Assembly (NCBI GenBank): GCA_002898675.1 | Contig: BEHW01000069.1 | Span: 1 to 11,565 of the forward strand | Direction: 5' to 3' | Source of the DNA: a bacterium HR20 | Lineage (GTDB): Bacteria; Bacteroidota; Ignavibacteria; Kapaibacteriales; NICIL-2 | Length of the DNA: 11,565 nucleotides | Part shown: positions 1 to 7,631 of the stretch, one piece after another | How positions within the stretch are numbered: position 1 is the first letter of the stretch | How the letters are laid out: every line of letters begins with the position of its first letter | Program-made: the position numbers and the translations under genes | Notes under the pieces: generated by a model | What the model was told of the DNA's origin: nothing | Databases searched by the model: none | What the model saw: only the letters and a program-made list of their open reading frames with translations

Positions 1-2
1 GG

Positions 3-992
3 ACAATGCACAAGAGAGAGTTCGCACATACGCGCTTGGTCTTTACGATCCACAACGCAGCCGACCAAGGCGTTTTCCCCGCCACAAGTCTGGAAAAAAC
101 AGGGCTCCCGAAGGAAGTCTATCCCCGAATTACCCACGCTAAACAACTCAACTTCACCAAAGCCGGCGTGGAATTTGCCGACGCGATTACGACCGTCAGC
201 CCAACCTACGCCAGAGAAATCACCAAGGATAAAGTCATCAGTGGAGGCTTGCATTCGCTTTTTCGTGCCCACCATATCGTGGGCATCCTCAACGGCATTG
301 ATACCTACCACTGGAACCCGAAAACAGACCCCTTCATTCCGCATCATTTCGATTCGACAAGCTGGAAAGAAGGCAAGGCGCTCAACAAGAAAGCACTCCG
401 CGACCGCTTGAAGCTTCCGCACGAGGAGAAAGTCCCCATCCTTGCAACGATTGCACGGCTGGGCGAAGCAAAGGGGATTCCCCTCCTTGTCGAGGTGCTC
501 CCAGCGTTGCTTCGGGAAAGCGTCCAGGTCGTCCTGCTCGGCGAAGGCGACCCGTCGCTGAGCGCTACGCTCGAAAAGCTTGCAGCAAAGCACCCACGGA
601 AGCTTTCGTTCATTGCAGGCTTCGACGACGAACTCGCGCACCTTATCGAAGCAGGCGCGGACATGTACCTGATGCCATCGCTCTATGAACCGTGCGGGCT
701 CAACCAAATGTACTCGATGGTCTACGGAACCGTCCCCATTGTTCGTGCGACTGGTGGATTGGTCGACACCGTCGAAGATTTCGATCCAGATGCCAGGACA
801 GGTACCGGCTTTGTCTTCCGCGACTACGCGGCCGATGATTTTCTCGGCGCAATCAAGCGGGCATTGGCACTCTACAAGAAGCCAACCTACTGGGCGGTGT
901 TGGTGCAGAATTGCATGAGCCAGGACTTTTCGTGGTCAACCAGTGCTCGCCGGTATGATGCCATCTACCGGGAAATCCTCGCTCGCCGATGA
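3..992 (+). CDS. glgA: Glycogen synthase (ADP-glucose type, GT5), 5'-truncated by window edge
   Basis: Transfers glucose from ADP-glucose to the growing alpha-1,4-glucan chain in the cytoplasm. About 329 residues are visible; the family is usually near 480-500, so roughly the first 150 residues, including the N-terminal KTGG substrate loop, lie left of the window. The frame is open to the edge, so the ATG at 6 is internal. Seen in order: FTIHNAADQGVFP, the ADAITTVSPTYAREI segment, NGIDTYHWNP, the C-terminal GT-B donor site RLGEAKG (R at 456-458, K at 471-473; the usual Q before KG is A here) and EPCGLNQMYSMVYGTVPIVR followed by ATGGLVDTV, which carries the conserved Glu and the GT5 signature. 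The stop overlaps the next start by 4 bases (ATGA), so translation is probably coupled to the downstream lipoprotein gene. Assignment is secure; whether it serves glycogen or another glucan cannot be told. Confidence 0.96.
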   Translation, partial: TMHKREFAHTRLVFTIHNAADQGVFPATSLEKTGLPKEVYPRITHAKQLNFTKAGVEFADAITTVSPTYAREITKDKVISGGLHSLFRAHHIVGILNGIDTYHWNPKTDPFIPHHFDSTSWKEGKALNKKALRDRLKLPHEEKVPILATIARLGEAKGIPLLVEVLPALLRESVQVVLLGEGDPSLSATLEKLAAKHPRKLSFIAGFDDELAHLIEAGADMYLMPSLYEPCGLNQMYSMVYGTVPIVRATGGLVDTVEDFDPDARTGTGFVFRDYAADDFLGAIKRALALYKKPTYWAVLVQNCMSQDFSWSTSARRYDAIYREILARR

Positions 993-2230
993 AAGCAGTC
1001 GCAACTGCACTGGCTGTGGCACTTGTGCTCGTTGCGTGCAATGAGCCACCGACCGAAGTCGGCTCGGCACTGATCAACGATACCACGCGCGCCCAGCAGA
1101 TCAATTCGACTCAGCTCCCGATGATCGTCGCCACCGCGGGCATCTCGACGCCGAGCTACCTTTTCAACGCAGGAATTCTCTTCATTGGCCGCACCCCTGA
1201 GCTTCACGCTGCAACGCTGTTGCGTTTTACGACGTTGCCCGATACCCTCGGCTGGATCACTGCCGGCGACATCGTTTCCGCCTCGCTGCTCATCCGCCCC
1301 CATCGCTACGTTATCGGGGATAGCATTCGCAATGTGCTTGCGTTTGGCGTTTATGAACTCCAGCGATCATGGATCAGTGCCGATAGTGCTGGCAAGGTTG
1401 TGATCGAACCCCGATGGTACGACCTCTTTTCGAGCGGAGGCATCCCAAATCCACAGTACTTTTCGGCAACGCCGCTTGCGGTCTTCGATGGTAGCCAAAA
1501 AATTCCACTTGCAGATTCGCTCGGCGATGTCGAGATCCCGCTGACGCAGGACGGCATCGCGCGGCTGGCTGCGTGGCTCCAGGCAATGCCCGATACCACG
1601 CGCCGCGCAAGCATCTACGGCATCGGCTTTGTTCCGATGGCAAGTTCGACTGTTGTTCGAGAGTTCGAGACCCAGCCAACTGGGAGCGCCGTCGGCGAGC
1701 TGGTGCGGCTGAAGTTCGTCTATCGCCGCAGTAACGGCACGCTCGACTCTGCGCTGGTCCTTTCTGGCAACGACGCCACGTTCGTCTATGCAGAGCCGCC
1801 ACGCGATGGACTGCTCGCGGTGCAGTCGGTGGTACGCTCCGAGGCAGCACTGACGCTCGATCTATCGGCGCTGCCACCACTGGATGCAGTGCTCAACGCA
1901 CAACTGGCACTGACGAGCGACACCACACAGCGCCTTGCAGGCAACGGCGGCATCCCGACGACGGTGGAGCTTGCGTACGTTGACAGCACAGCGAACGTAT
2001 CGTTCGGTTTCGTCGGCGGGCAGTTGCCAGGCTCTGCACGGTTTATCGTTCCGAACATTGGTCCGCTCGTGGACTATCTACGCCAGCGGAAGCAGGGACG
2101 CGGAACGGTGCTCCTCCGCTCGCGGAACTTCCGCTTGGAGCGGCTTGCATTCTGGGGTGCCACTGCACCCGATAGCCTCCGCCCACGACTGACAGTCACG
2201 TATATCCCACGCCCTGGATCGCCACGATGA
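989..2230 (+). CDS. DNRLRE/DUF4270-like surface lipoprotein
   Basis: A 413-residue predicted lipoprotein. The N-terminus is a lipoprotein signal peptide: hydrophobic residues 7-16 and a lipobox LVAC with the acceptor Cys at residue 17. It is followed by NEPPTEVGSALI, resembling the Cys-then-IGS start of Bacteroidota DUF4270 proteins. Residues about 73-130 (LLRFTTLP, then DIVSASLLIRP and YELQRSW) and the end LRPRLTVTYIP follow the pattern of DNRLRE-type beta-sandwich domains, where paired strands describe aligned aliphatic segments. No catalytic motif is visible, so a structural or adhesive envelope role is inferred. It starts inside the glgA stop (ATGA) and ends inside the next start (ATGA), so all three are probably one mRNA. 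From memory, glgA next to a DUF4270 gene recurs in Bacteroidota, which supports the family call; I cannot verify it here. Confidence 0.72.
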   Translation: MKAVATALAVALVLVACNEPPTEVGSALINDTTRAQQINSTQLPMIVATAGISTPSYLFNAGILFIGRTPELHAATLLRFTTLPDTLGWITAGDIVSASLLIRPHRYVIGDSIRNVLAFGVYELQRSWISADSAGKVVIEPRWYDLFSSGGIPNPQYFSATPLAVFDGSQKIPLADSLGDVEIPLTQDGIARLAAWLQAMPDTTRRASIYGIGFVPMASSTVVREFETQPTGSAVGELVRLKFVYRRSNGTLDSALVLSGNDATFVYAEPPRDGLLAVQSVVRSEAALTLDLSALPPLDAVLNAQLALTSDTTQRLAGNGGIPTTVELAYVDSTANVSFGFVGGQLPGSARFIVPNIGPLVDYLRQRKQGRGTVLLRSRNFRLERLAFWGATAPDSLRPRLTVTYIPRPGSPR

Positions 2231-3462
2231 ATTCAGTGCGCAGCGTCGCCATCCTGCTCGTTGCATCTGCAGTTGCAGCCACAGCACAAGGTGGCGCCAA
2301 CTACACCGCGTTTGGTCTCGGGCAGCAGCGGACAACCTTTGGCGCAGCCTACGAAGGGCTGGGCAGTGCAGCCTACGCAGTTCCCTCGGATTACCTCTTC
2401 GGATTGGCAAACCCGGCGCTCTGGCCGCTGGTCAAAACAACGCGCATCCAAGGGGGCTATCGCTTCAACCAACAACGCATCGAGCAAGGTGGTGCCGTTC
2501 GCGCGCAGAACAACGGCAAGCTCGACGGCGCAGGATTGCTCTTTGCCATTGACACCAGCGCAGAAATTGCCGCGAGCATTGGCGTTTTCCCGTCGAGTTC
2601 GGTCAACTACACCTCCGCACGTCGTTTCCAGATCACGTTGCCCGATGTTGGTGTTCTCGATGGCACAACGACCTACCGCGGCGGGGGAGGCATGACAACC
2701 GCGTATGCCGGCATTGCCGCACGCATCGTGCCAGGTGTCTATGCAGGGGGTGCGCTTCTCTACGGCTTTGGGCTTATCAGCGATCAGGTGGAAACATCCA
2801 TCGCTGCCGAGGCGACACAACGCGCAGTCTCGACGCAGAACGATCGCCTTTCGACGCTCGGCGGGCGGCTTGGTGTCTATGCCGAGCTGAGCGACCGTCT
2901 CTGCATTGGGCTGGCAGGGACGCTCTTCGACGCGCTCCAGGTGGAGCGGTCGCTCCATTACCAAAGCTTTTCGCCAAGCTCGACCACGCCGACCTTCGAT
3001 ACGTCGTTTGCGTCCTCGCTTTCTTCGCCGATGGCTGCGACGGTGGGCGGCGGGATCACCTACCGCGTGCGCCGATGGTTTCTGACGCTCGATGGAGAAT
3101 GGTCGCCGACGAGCGCGCTCCAGTACCGCTACTCATCGCTTGGACGCGCGGGCGAAAGCTACCGCCTTAGCATTGCTGCATCGTATCGCGGCAGCCGCGC
3201 AGCAGGCTCCTCGTTTGAGGATCGGCTCAGTGTCAGCGGCGGGGTGACGATGCAGCGGCTCCCCGTTGTCATTGGTTCGGTTCCGCTGGATGAGTATGCT
3301 GCAAGCGTTGGCGTGCAGATTCCCTTCGGTGGCGCTGCGATGATTGATGCAGCGCTCATCGGTGGTTTCCGGGGCAACGGCTTGCCTGTTCGCGAGGAAT
3401 TCCTTCGGCTCAGTGTGACGCTCAGCGTCGGCGAAGTGTGGTTTGTCCCATTCCGTCGGTAG
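2227..3462 (+). CDS. Predicted outer membrane beta-barrel protein (FadL/PorV-like)
   Basis: A 411-residue exported protein. Residues 1-20 form a Sec signal peptide (MNSVRSVAILLVASAVAATA, cleavage likely before Q21). The mature start has the pattern of FadL/PorV-type proteins of Bacteroidota: GLGQQRTTFGAAYEGLGSAA, then LFGLANPALWPL, the usual 'NPA' segment. The remainder alternates polar and hydrophobic residues with many aromatic and Gly residues (for example GGGITYRVRRWFLTLDGEW), as in antiparallel barrel strands, and the protein ends in a strand-like LRLSVTLSVGEVWFVPFRR. The role, whether a transport channel or an anchor for the lipoprotein before it, cannot be decided from sequence. The start overlaps the preceding stop by 4 bases. 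The last 41 bases overlap, tail to tail, the end of the sirtuin gene on the other strand. The topology call is good; the exact family is uncertain. Confidence 0.72.
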   Translation: MNSVRSVAILLVASAVAATAQGGANYTAFGLGQQRTTFGAAYEGLGSAAYAVPSDYLFGLANPALWPLVKTTRIQGGYRFNQQRIEQGGAVRAQNNGKLDGAGLLFAIDTSAEIAASIGVFPSSSVNYTSARRFQITLPDVGVLDGTTTYRGGGGMTTAYAGIAARIVPGVYAGGALLYGFGLISDQVETSIAAEATQRAVSTQNDRLSTLGGRLGVYAELSDRLCIGLAGTLFDALQVERSLHYQSFSPSSTTPTFDTSFASSLSSPMAATVGGGITYRVRRWFLTLDGEWSPTSALQYRYSSLGRAGESYRLSIAASYRGSRAAGSSFEDRLSVSGGVTMQRLPVVIGSVPLDEYAASVGVQIPFGGAAMIDAALIGGFRGNGLPVREEFLRLSVTLSVGEVWFVPFRR

Positions 3463-4207
3463 TACGCACAGCGGCGATGAGTTCGACCAATGCTGGGAGT
3501 GCGCTGCCCGCTTTTTCCCGAATAGACGCATGCGCAATCGCGCTCACCGGCGTCGGCGTTGGATTGACTTCAATGATGGTGGCACCGTGCTGCCAGGCAA
3601 GAAACGGCAACGCTGCGGCTGGATAAACTTCCGCTGATGTTCCAACGACCAAGAACACCTCCGCACGGCGAGCGGTGCGTTCTGCTTCCTGGAGCACATC
3701 GGCGGGGAGCATCTCTCCGAACCACACAACCGACGGCCGGACCAGCCCTCCGCAGGCTGGGCATCGAGGCGGTGACTCATCGCTGATCCTGTCGCAGTAC
3801 GGCAGGCCACAATCTGCGCAGTGGTTTTCTTCCAAGTTGCCGTGCAATTCGAGAACGCGTGTGCTGCCAGCGCGCTGGTGCAAGCGGTCAACGTTCTGTG
3901 TAATGAGCGTCATCTCTGGAACAAGCGTTTCCAGCTCGGCAAGCGCACGGTGCGCAGGATTGGGTCGGACGCGCTCGATGACGTGGCGGCGATACTGATA
4001 CCACTGCCAGACACGCTCAGGATTGGAGAGGAACCCTTCCATGCTTGCCAGCTCTTCGGGGCGAAACTGTGCCCAGAGGCCATTGGGGTCGCGGAATGTT
4101 GCAACGCCACTTTCAGCAGAAACTCCCGCGCCGGTGAGCGCCGCAAACCGCTGGCTCGATGCAAGCCGCTCGACTACTCGGTCACCGAGAAGCTTCCGCA
4201 GTTCCAT
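3422..4207 (-). CDS. cobB: NAD-dependent protein deacylase, sirtuin family (class III/SIRT5-like)
   Basis: Removes acyl groups from lysine side chains using NAD+, giving nicotinamide and O-acyl-ADP-ribose, in the cytosol. 261 residues from ATG 4207; the frame stays open further upstream, but homology begins at MELRKLLG and an earlier start would lie deeper in the peptidase gene. Visible motifs: NAD-binding GAGVSAESG (26-34) and TFRDPNGLW; QNVD (104-107); catalytic His122 in LHGN; zinc site Cys130, Cys133, Cys149, Cys152; GTSAEVYPAA (from 189); EVNPTPTP. Residues Y70 and R73 in WYQYRR form the Y-x-x-R pair that in CobB and SIRT5 binds acidic acyl groups, so desuccinylase or demalonylase activity is likely besides deacetylation (inference). 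It overlaps the upstream S9 peptidase by 26 bases, and its 3' end overlaps the plus-strand barrel gene by 41. The family is secure; acyl preference is inferred. Confidence 0.94.
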   Translation of the reverse strand: MELRKLLGDRVVERLASSQRFAALTGAGVSAESGVATFRDPNGLWAQFRPEELASMEGFLSNPERVWQWYQYRRHVIERVRPNPAHRALAELETLVPEMTLITQNVDRLHQRAGSTRVLELHGNLEENHCADCGLPYCDRISDESPPRCPACGGLVRPSVVWFGEMLPADVLQEAERTARRAEVFLVVGTSAEVYPAAALPFLAWQHGATIIEVNPTPTPVSAIAHASIREKAGSALPALVELIAAVRTTDGMGQTTLRRR

Positions 4208-6044
4208 CGCAGGTTCGCCCACCGAGATGCTTTGCCAGAAACTGCTCGATCGTGCGGTACATCCAGACGCGATTCTGCTCGCCAACAAATCCGTGTCCTT
4301 CGTCCTGGCGGACGTAGTACTCGACCGGCACACCGCGCGAGCGGAGCGCTTCGACGATCTGGTCCGACTCAGCTTTGTTGACGCGTGGATCGTTTGCCCC
4401 TTGGAACACCAGCAGCGGCGCTTGGATGCGATCGGCGTGGAAGACCGGAGAGACCGCTCGGAGAAGCTCTTCTTCCGTTTCGAGGCTGCCGATCATTTCG
4501 TCGAGCATCTGGTTGAGTGGTTTCCAATAGGGCGGAATGGTACGGCGGAACGTTAGCAGGTTTGAAACGCCCACGATGTCCACACCGCAGCGGTAGAGCT
4601 CGGGGGTAAATGCAAGCCCCGCCAACACAGCGTAGCCGCCGTAACTGCCGCCAACGATCCCGACACGCTCTGGATCAGCAACGCCGTTGGATATAAGCCA
4701 TAGAATGCCATCGGTGATGTCATCCTGCATTGCCCGCCCCCACTGCTTGAACGATGCTTCCCAAAATCGGCGCCCATAGCCTGTCGAGCCGCGGTAGTTC
4801 ATCTGCAGGACGCCGTACCCACGGTTGGCAAAGAGCTGAACCGCTGGGTTGAAACCCCAGACGTCGCGTGTCCACGGCCCCCCGTGTGGGAAGACCACTA
4901 GCGGCAGAGGCTTGCGATGCTCACGCGGGAATGTCAAGTACCCTCTGATGAGCATCCCATCGCGTGCGCGATATTGGATTGGCTGCATCGGGGAGAGCTC
5001 GGTTGGATCGAGATGTGGCATCGCACGCCCAAGCTCGACCAGTTCCCCAGTGGACGCGGAAAGGAGGTAGTACGCAGCAGGCTGCGTGTCTCCCAATGCT
5101 GCCAGCACGAACCACTCTTCGTCGAGCGACCAGCTTGTCACGTGTACGGCAACATCGCCGAGCTGTGCGCGCAGACGCTCGGCAGCATGCTCCCAGAGAG
5201 AACGCCACGTAGGGTGGAGGAAAACGTACTCATGCCGCCACGAAACGTACGCCGCTGCAGTCGGTTGATCGTGCTTGTACGAGTAGAGCAGACCCTGCAT
5301 GTCGTAGGTGTCGCTTGCGGCGATCAGCTCTTCTTCGCGGAGTGTGTCAGGGTCGAAAAGGTAAATCGCGGCAGTGTCTCGGCCCCGGTTGGAAAGCACG
5401 TAGATGCGGCGTCCATCGGCAGCAATCCGCAGTGGTTCAAGTGTTGTGCGGAACGTTGTCGTCAGCAGCTCGCGGAATGGCTCATGCGCATGCTCCCGGT
5501 AGAGCAGCGTTCGATTGGCGCCATCGGTGCGGACCGCAATGCGGATTGTCCCCTCGCGATCGGGGATCCACTCGACCACACCCCCTGGATTTTCTGCGAC
5601 GAGCTCGAGTGTCCCGCTGGCTAGATCGAGTGCATAGACGTCGAAGACTTCCCGTTGCCGGCCGTTGTGTGTGACCAAGATGCGGTCCTCCCGAAGCGGC
5701 AACGTCGAGAGAATTTCGGCACGCACTCCTTCGGGTGGGGTGCAGAGCCGGGGCGGCTCGTCCGAAAGCACATCGAGCAGGTAGAGCTGGTAGTTCTCGT
5801 CGCCGTTGGTATCGCGTGCAAAGACAATCGTGCGAGCATTCCCCCATGCGAAGGCGTGGATGCTGCGGTCGCGCTGGTCGGTAAGAAATCGCCCGTGCCC
5901 AGTTGTTCGGTCGTAGAGCCAGATGTTGAGCTGTCCGTTTCGCGGTGCCAGCCAGGCGAGAAAGCGTCCATCCGGTGCGATGCTGACCTGCGCGATTGCA
6001 GGATTGGCAAAAAGCTCCTCAACAGGAATGCAGCGAAGTGGCAT
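4182..6044 (-). CDS. S9 family prolyl oligopeptidase/acylaminoacyl-peptidase-like serine peptidase
   Basis: A 620-residue serine peptidase of the prolyl oligopeptidase clan (S9, closest in layout to acylaminoacyl peptidases). The N-terminal part, about residues 10-345, has repeated beta-propeller blades such as SIAPDGRFLAWLAPRNG and IWLYDRTTG. The C-terminal alpha/beta hydrolase domain runs from about residue 360 (IQYRARDGMLIRGYLTFP). It carries HGGPW, NYRGSTGYG, the nucleophile Ser467 in GIVGGSYGGYAV, Asp552 in GANDPRVN and His584 in DEGHGF, so the triad is complete. No signal peptide is visible from the ATG at 6044, so it is probably cytosolic; the frame continues 31 codons upstream to ATG 6137, but that part looks non-coding and would overrun the promoter. 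A TAnnTTTG-type promoter lies 40 bases before the start. Its 3' end overlaps the sirtuin gene by 26 bases. Substrate (N-acylated peptides, dipeptides or oligopeptides) cannot be decided. Confidence 0.93.
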   Translation of the reverse strand: MPLRCIPVEELFANPAIAQVSIAPDGRFLAWLAPRNGQLNIWLYDRTTGHGRFLTDQRDRSIHAFAWGNARTIVFARDTNGDENYQLYLLDVLSDEPPRLCTPPEGVRAEILSTLPLREDRILVTHNGRQREVFDVYALDLASGTLELVAENPGGVVEWIPDREGTIRIAVRTDGANRTLLYREHAHEPFRELLTTTFRTTLEPLRIAADGRRIYVLSNRGRDTAAIYLFDPDTLREEELIAASDTYDMQGLLYSYKHDQPTAAAYVSWRHEYVFLHPTWRSLWEHAAERLRAQLGDVAVHVTSWSLDEEWFVLAALGDTQPAAYYLLSASTGELVELGRAMPHLDPTELSPMQPIQYRARDGMLIRGYLTFPREHRKPLPLVVFPHGGPWTRDVWGFNPAVQLFANRGYGVLQMNYRGSTGYGRRFWEASFKQWGRAMQDDITDGILWLISNGVADPERVGIVGGSYGGYAVLAGLAFTPELYRCGVDIVGVSNLLTFRRTIPPYWKPLNQMLDEMIGSLETEEELLRAVSPVFHADRIQAPLLVFQGANDPRVNKAESDQIVEALRSRGVPVEYYVRQDEGHGFVGEQNRVWMYRTIEQFLAKHLGGRTCDGTAEASR

Positions 6045-6083
6045 TGTGCACCATGGTTTGCAGATTGTTCCAACACCGAACGG

Positions 6084-6112
6084 CAAATATAGACTGCGCT
6101 GCTCCGCGCCAA
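6084..6112 (-). promoter_or_regulatory. Bacteroidota-type promoter of the S9 peptidase/sirtuin operon
   Basis: On the minus strand an exact TAnnTTTG -7 element (TATATTTG, 6091 down to 6084) is preceded by a TTG at 6112-6110 with 18 bases between. This fits the TTTG / TAnnTTTG promoter of the Bacteroidota primary sigma factor, with spacing about one base short of usual. Transcription would start near 6077, leaving a leader of about 33 bases before the ATG at 6044. It sits in one of only two non-coding gaps of the window. The leader has no clear Shine-Dalgarno sequence, also common in this group. Inferred from pattern only. Confidence 0.55.
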
Positions 6113-6141
6113 GAACGGAAGCATCTGCCCGACGCACCCAC

Positions 6142-6174
6142 GCGCACGTTCGTATGGCACTTCGACGAACGCGC
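6142..6174 (-). other. Imperfect inverted repeat after the flippase gene (hairpin, possible 3' end signal or operator)
   Basis: The arms GTTCGT (6148-6153) / ACGAAC (6165-6170) and GCGC (6142-6145) / GCGC (6171-6174) form a 10-pair stem with a 2-base bulge (6146-6147) and an 11-base loop. It begins 6 bases past the flippase stop codon. No run of T follows on the minus strand, so it is not a canonical intrinsic terminator. It may stabilise the mRNA end, act with Rho, or be an operator, as it lies just upstream of the S9 promoter. Confidence 0.4.
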
Positions 6175-6179
6175 AGGCA

Positions 6180-7631
6180 CTACCGGCTCGATGACGACGA
6201 CGTCGGTGGTTGTTCAATGGTTTTCGGCTTCCTGCCAGCAACACGCCATGCGATGAGCCCCACGAGCACGACAACGAGAAGCTTGGCGCCAATAGCACCG
6301 TGCGGGGGTAGCAGCGACGTGAGTGCACCGAGCGCAATGACCGTCCCCACCGCCGTTGCCAGCGCAGCCCATGGGTATGCTATCGGCAGCACGCGCTGTG
6401 CGACAAGTGCGGTGACAAGTGTGCCGATGGTGTAGGCGCCAGCGGTTGCCCATGCAGCACCGATGTAGCCGAGCACAGGGATGAGCGCCAGATTGAGCAG
6501 AACGTTTGCAATTGCAGCTGCGCCGTTGGCGAGCGAGAGGAGTTCGGTGCGCTTGGCAAGATGGATGCTCGCTGCCATCGTCGTCGAGATACCGAGCGCC
6601 GCGTAGCCGCCGAGCACGATCGGCACAACACCGAGCCCCGACCAATATTCCGCACCGATGAGGTGGCCGCTGCCGAGGGGTATCGCGACGACATCGCCGA
6701 TGAACAGTGCAACCGCAGCATAGAGCACCACTGCCACCGCGAGAAAGTAGCGCATCGCTTGGGCGATCAGTCCCCCGACAGCAGGGTCATTAGCATGCTG
6801 GAGGTAGAGCGGGCGCCAGGCTGTTTCATAGACCGACACTGCCAGCATCATCGGGATTGCAAGCCGATAGTTCGCTGTGTAAATCCCAACGGCTTGTGCA
6901 CCCGCAAGCCAGCCGAGGATGGGGCGATCGGCAACTTGCACAACCAATGCAGCAAGCGCTGCCGGAACCGTCGGTAGCCCAAAGCGGAGCAGCGCTTTGA
7001 CAAGTCCAGCATTCCATCCCGGCGACATGTGGGGGAGCGCCAGTGGCAGTACCATCACCGCTCCGAGGAAGGAAGACGCAAGGCCGGCGAGCATGACGCC
7101 TTCGACTCCCCAATGCCAAAGGGCAACGAATAGCACGTTGAGCCCAACGTTGAGCGTCACAACAAGTACGCGGAGCAGCGCAAACGTCCGTGCGCGTCGC
7201 TCCATGCGGAGCAGCGCAAACGGTATTGCAGCGAGTGCATCGAGCGCAACAATGCCGATCGCGTAGCGCACGAGCACTGCAGCATCAGCGCTTTCGAGGG
7301 CAAGAAGCGTTCCTATCGCTGGTGCAAGGAGCATCCCCACCCCTCCAAGTCCCAGTGTTAGAGCACCGACGCCAACGAGCGAGTGCCAGAGCACCTGGCC
7401 AGGTGGACGGTGCTCGACCCAATAGCGCATGAATGCAGGCTCAAACCCAAACGTCGCGATTGCCGTTGCTACTGCCATGAGCGAGTAGAGCTGCGCAACG
7501 TCTCCCAACGCTGCCGGTGCGAGCACGTTCGTGTAGAGCGGCGTCAGCAAAAACGTCAGCAGCCGTTGGACGACGGTACTTGTGCCGTAGATCGCAGAGT
7601 CCTTTGCCAGTTGCCGAAATGGGCTACGCAT
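6180..7631 (-). CDS. Wzx-like polysaccharide/lipid-linked oligosaccharide flippase (MOP superfamily)
   Basis: A 483-residue inner membrane protein, probably with 12-14 transmembrane helices, moving lipid-linked sugars across the cytoplasmic membrane for surface polysaccharide assembly. The start at 7631 is chosen because homology begins at once with the family's N-terminal pattern: FRQLAKDSAIYGTSTVVQRL, then LLTPLYTNVL. The frame runs 59 codons further up, into the bisphosphatase gene, but that part is not membrane-like. Further family features are FGLPTVPAALAALV near the middle, YTANYRLAIPMML and YETAWRPLYLQHANDP. Dense Ala/Leu/Val/Gly helices run to the C-terminus, which ends in a basic RKPK and a short serine run. 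The start overlaps the bisphosphatase stop by 8 bases, so the two are probably cotranscribed, although no glycosyltransferases lie nearby. The superfamily is secure; the glycan is unknown, and a teichoic-acid or O-antigen type label would be a guess. Confidence 0.88.
   Translation of the reverse strand: MRSPFRQLAKDSAIYGTSTVVQRLLTFLLTPLYTNVLAPAALGDVAQLYSLMAVATAIATFGFEPAFMRYWVEHRPPGQVLWHSLVGVGALTLGLGGVGMLLAPAIGTLLALESADAAVLVRYAIGIVALDALAAIPFALLRMERRARTFALLRVLVVTLNVGLNVLFVALWHWGVEGVMLAGLASSFLGAVMVLPLALPHMSPGWNAGLVKALLRFGLPTVPAALAALVVQVADRPILGWLAGAQAVGIYTANYRLAIPMMLAVSVYETAWRPLYLQHANDPAVGGLIAQAMRYFLAVAVVLYAAVALFIGDVVAIPLGSGHLIGAEYWSGLGVVPIVLGGYAALGISTTMAASIHLAKRTELLSLANGAAAIANVLLNLALIPVLGYIGAAWATAGAYTIGTLVTALVAQRVLPIAYPWAALATAVGTVIALGALTSLLPPHGAIGAKLLVVVLVGLIAWRVAGRKPKTIEQPPTSSSSSR

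Noticed and set aside
3422..4333. Longer sirtuin start at ATG 4333
   Set aside because: The extra 42 residues are unlike any sirtuin N-terminus, lie wholly inside the S9 peptidase gene, and homology begins at ATG 4207.
4917..5624. Plus-strand open frame of 235 codons inside the S9 peptidase gene
   Set aside because: Antisense shadow of a gene with a complete catalytic triad; no promoter, ribosome site or domain.
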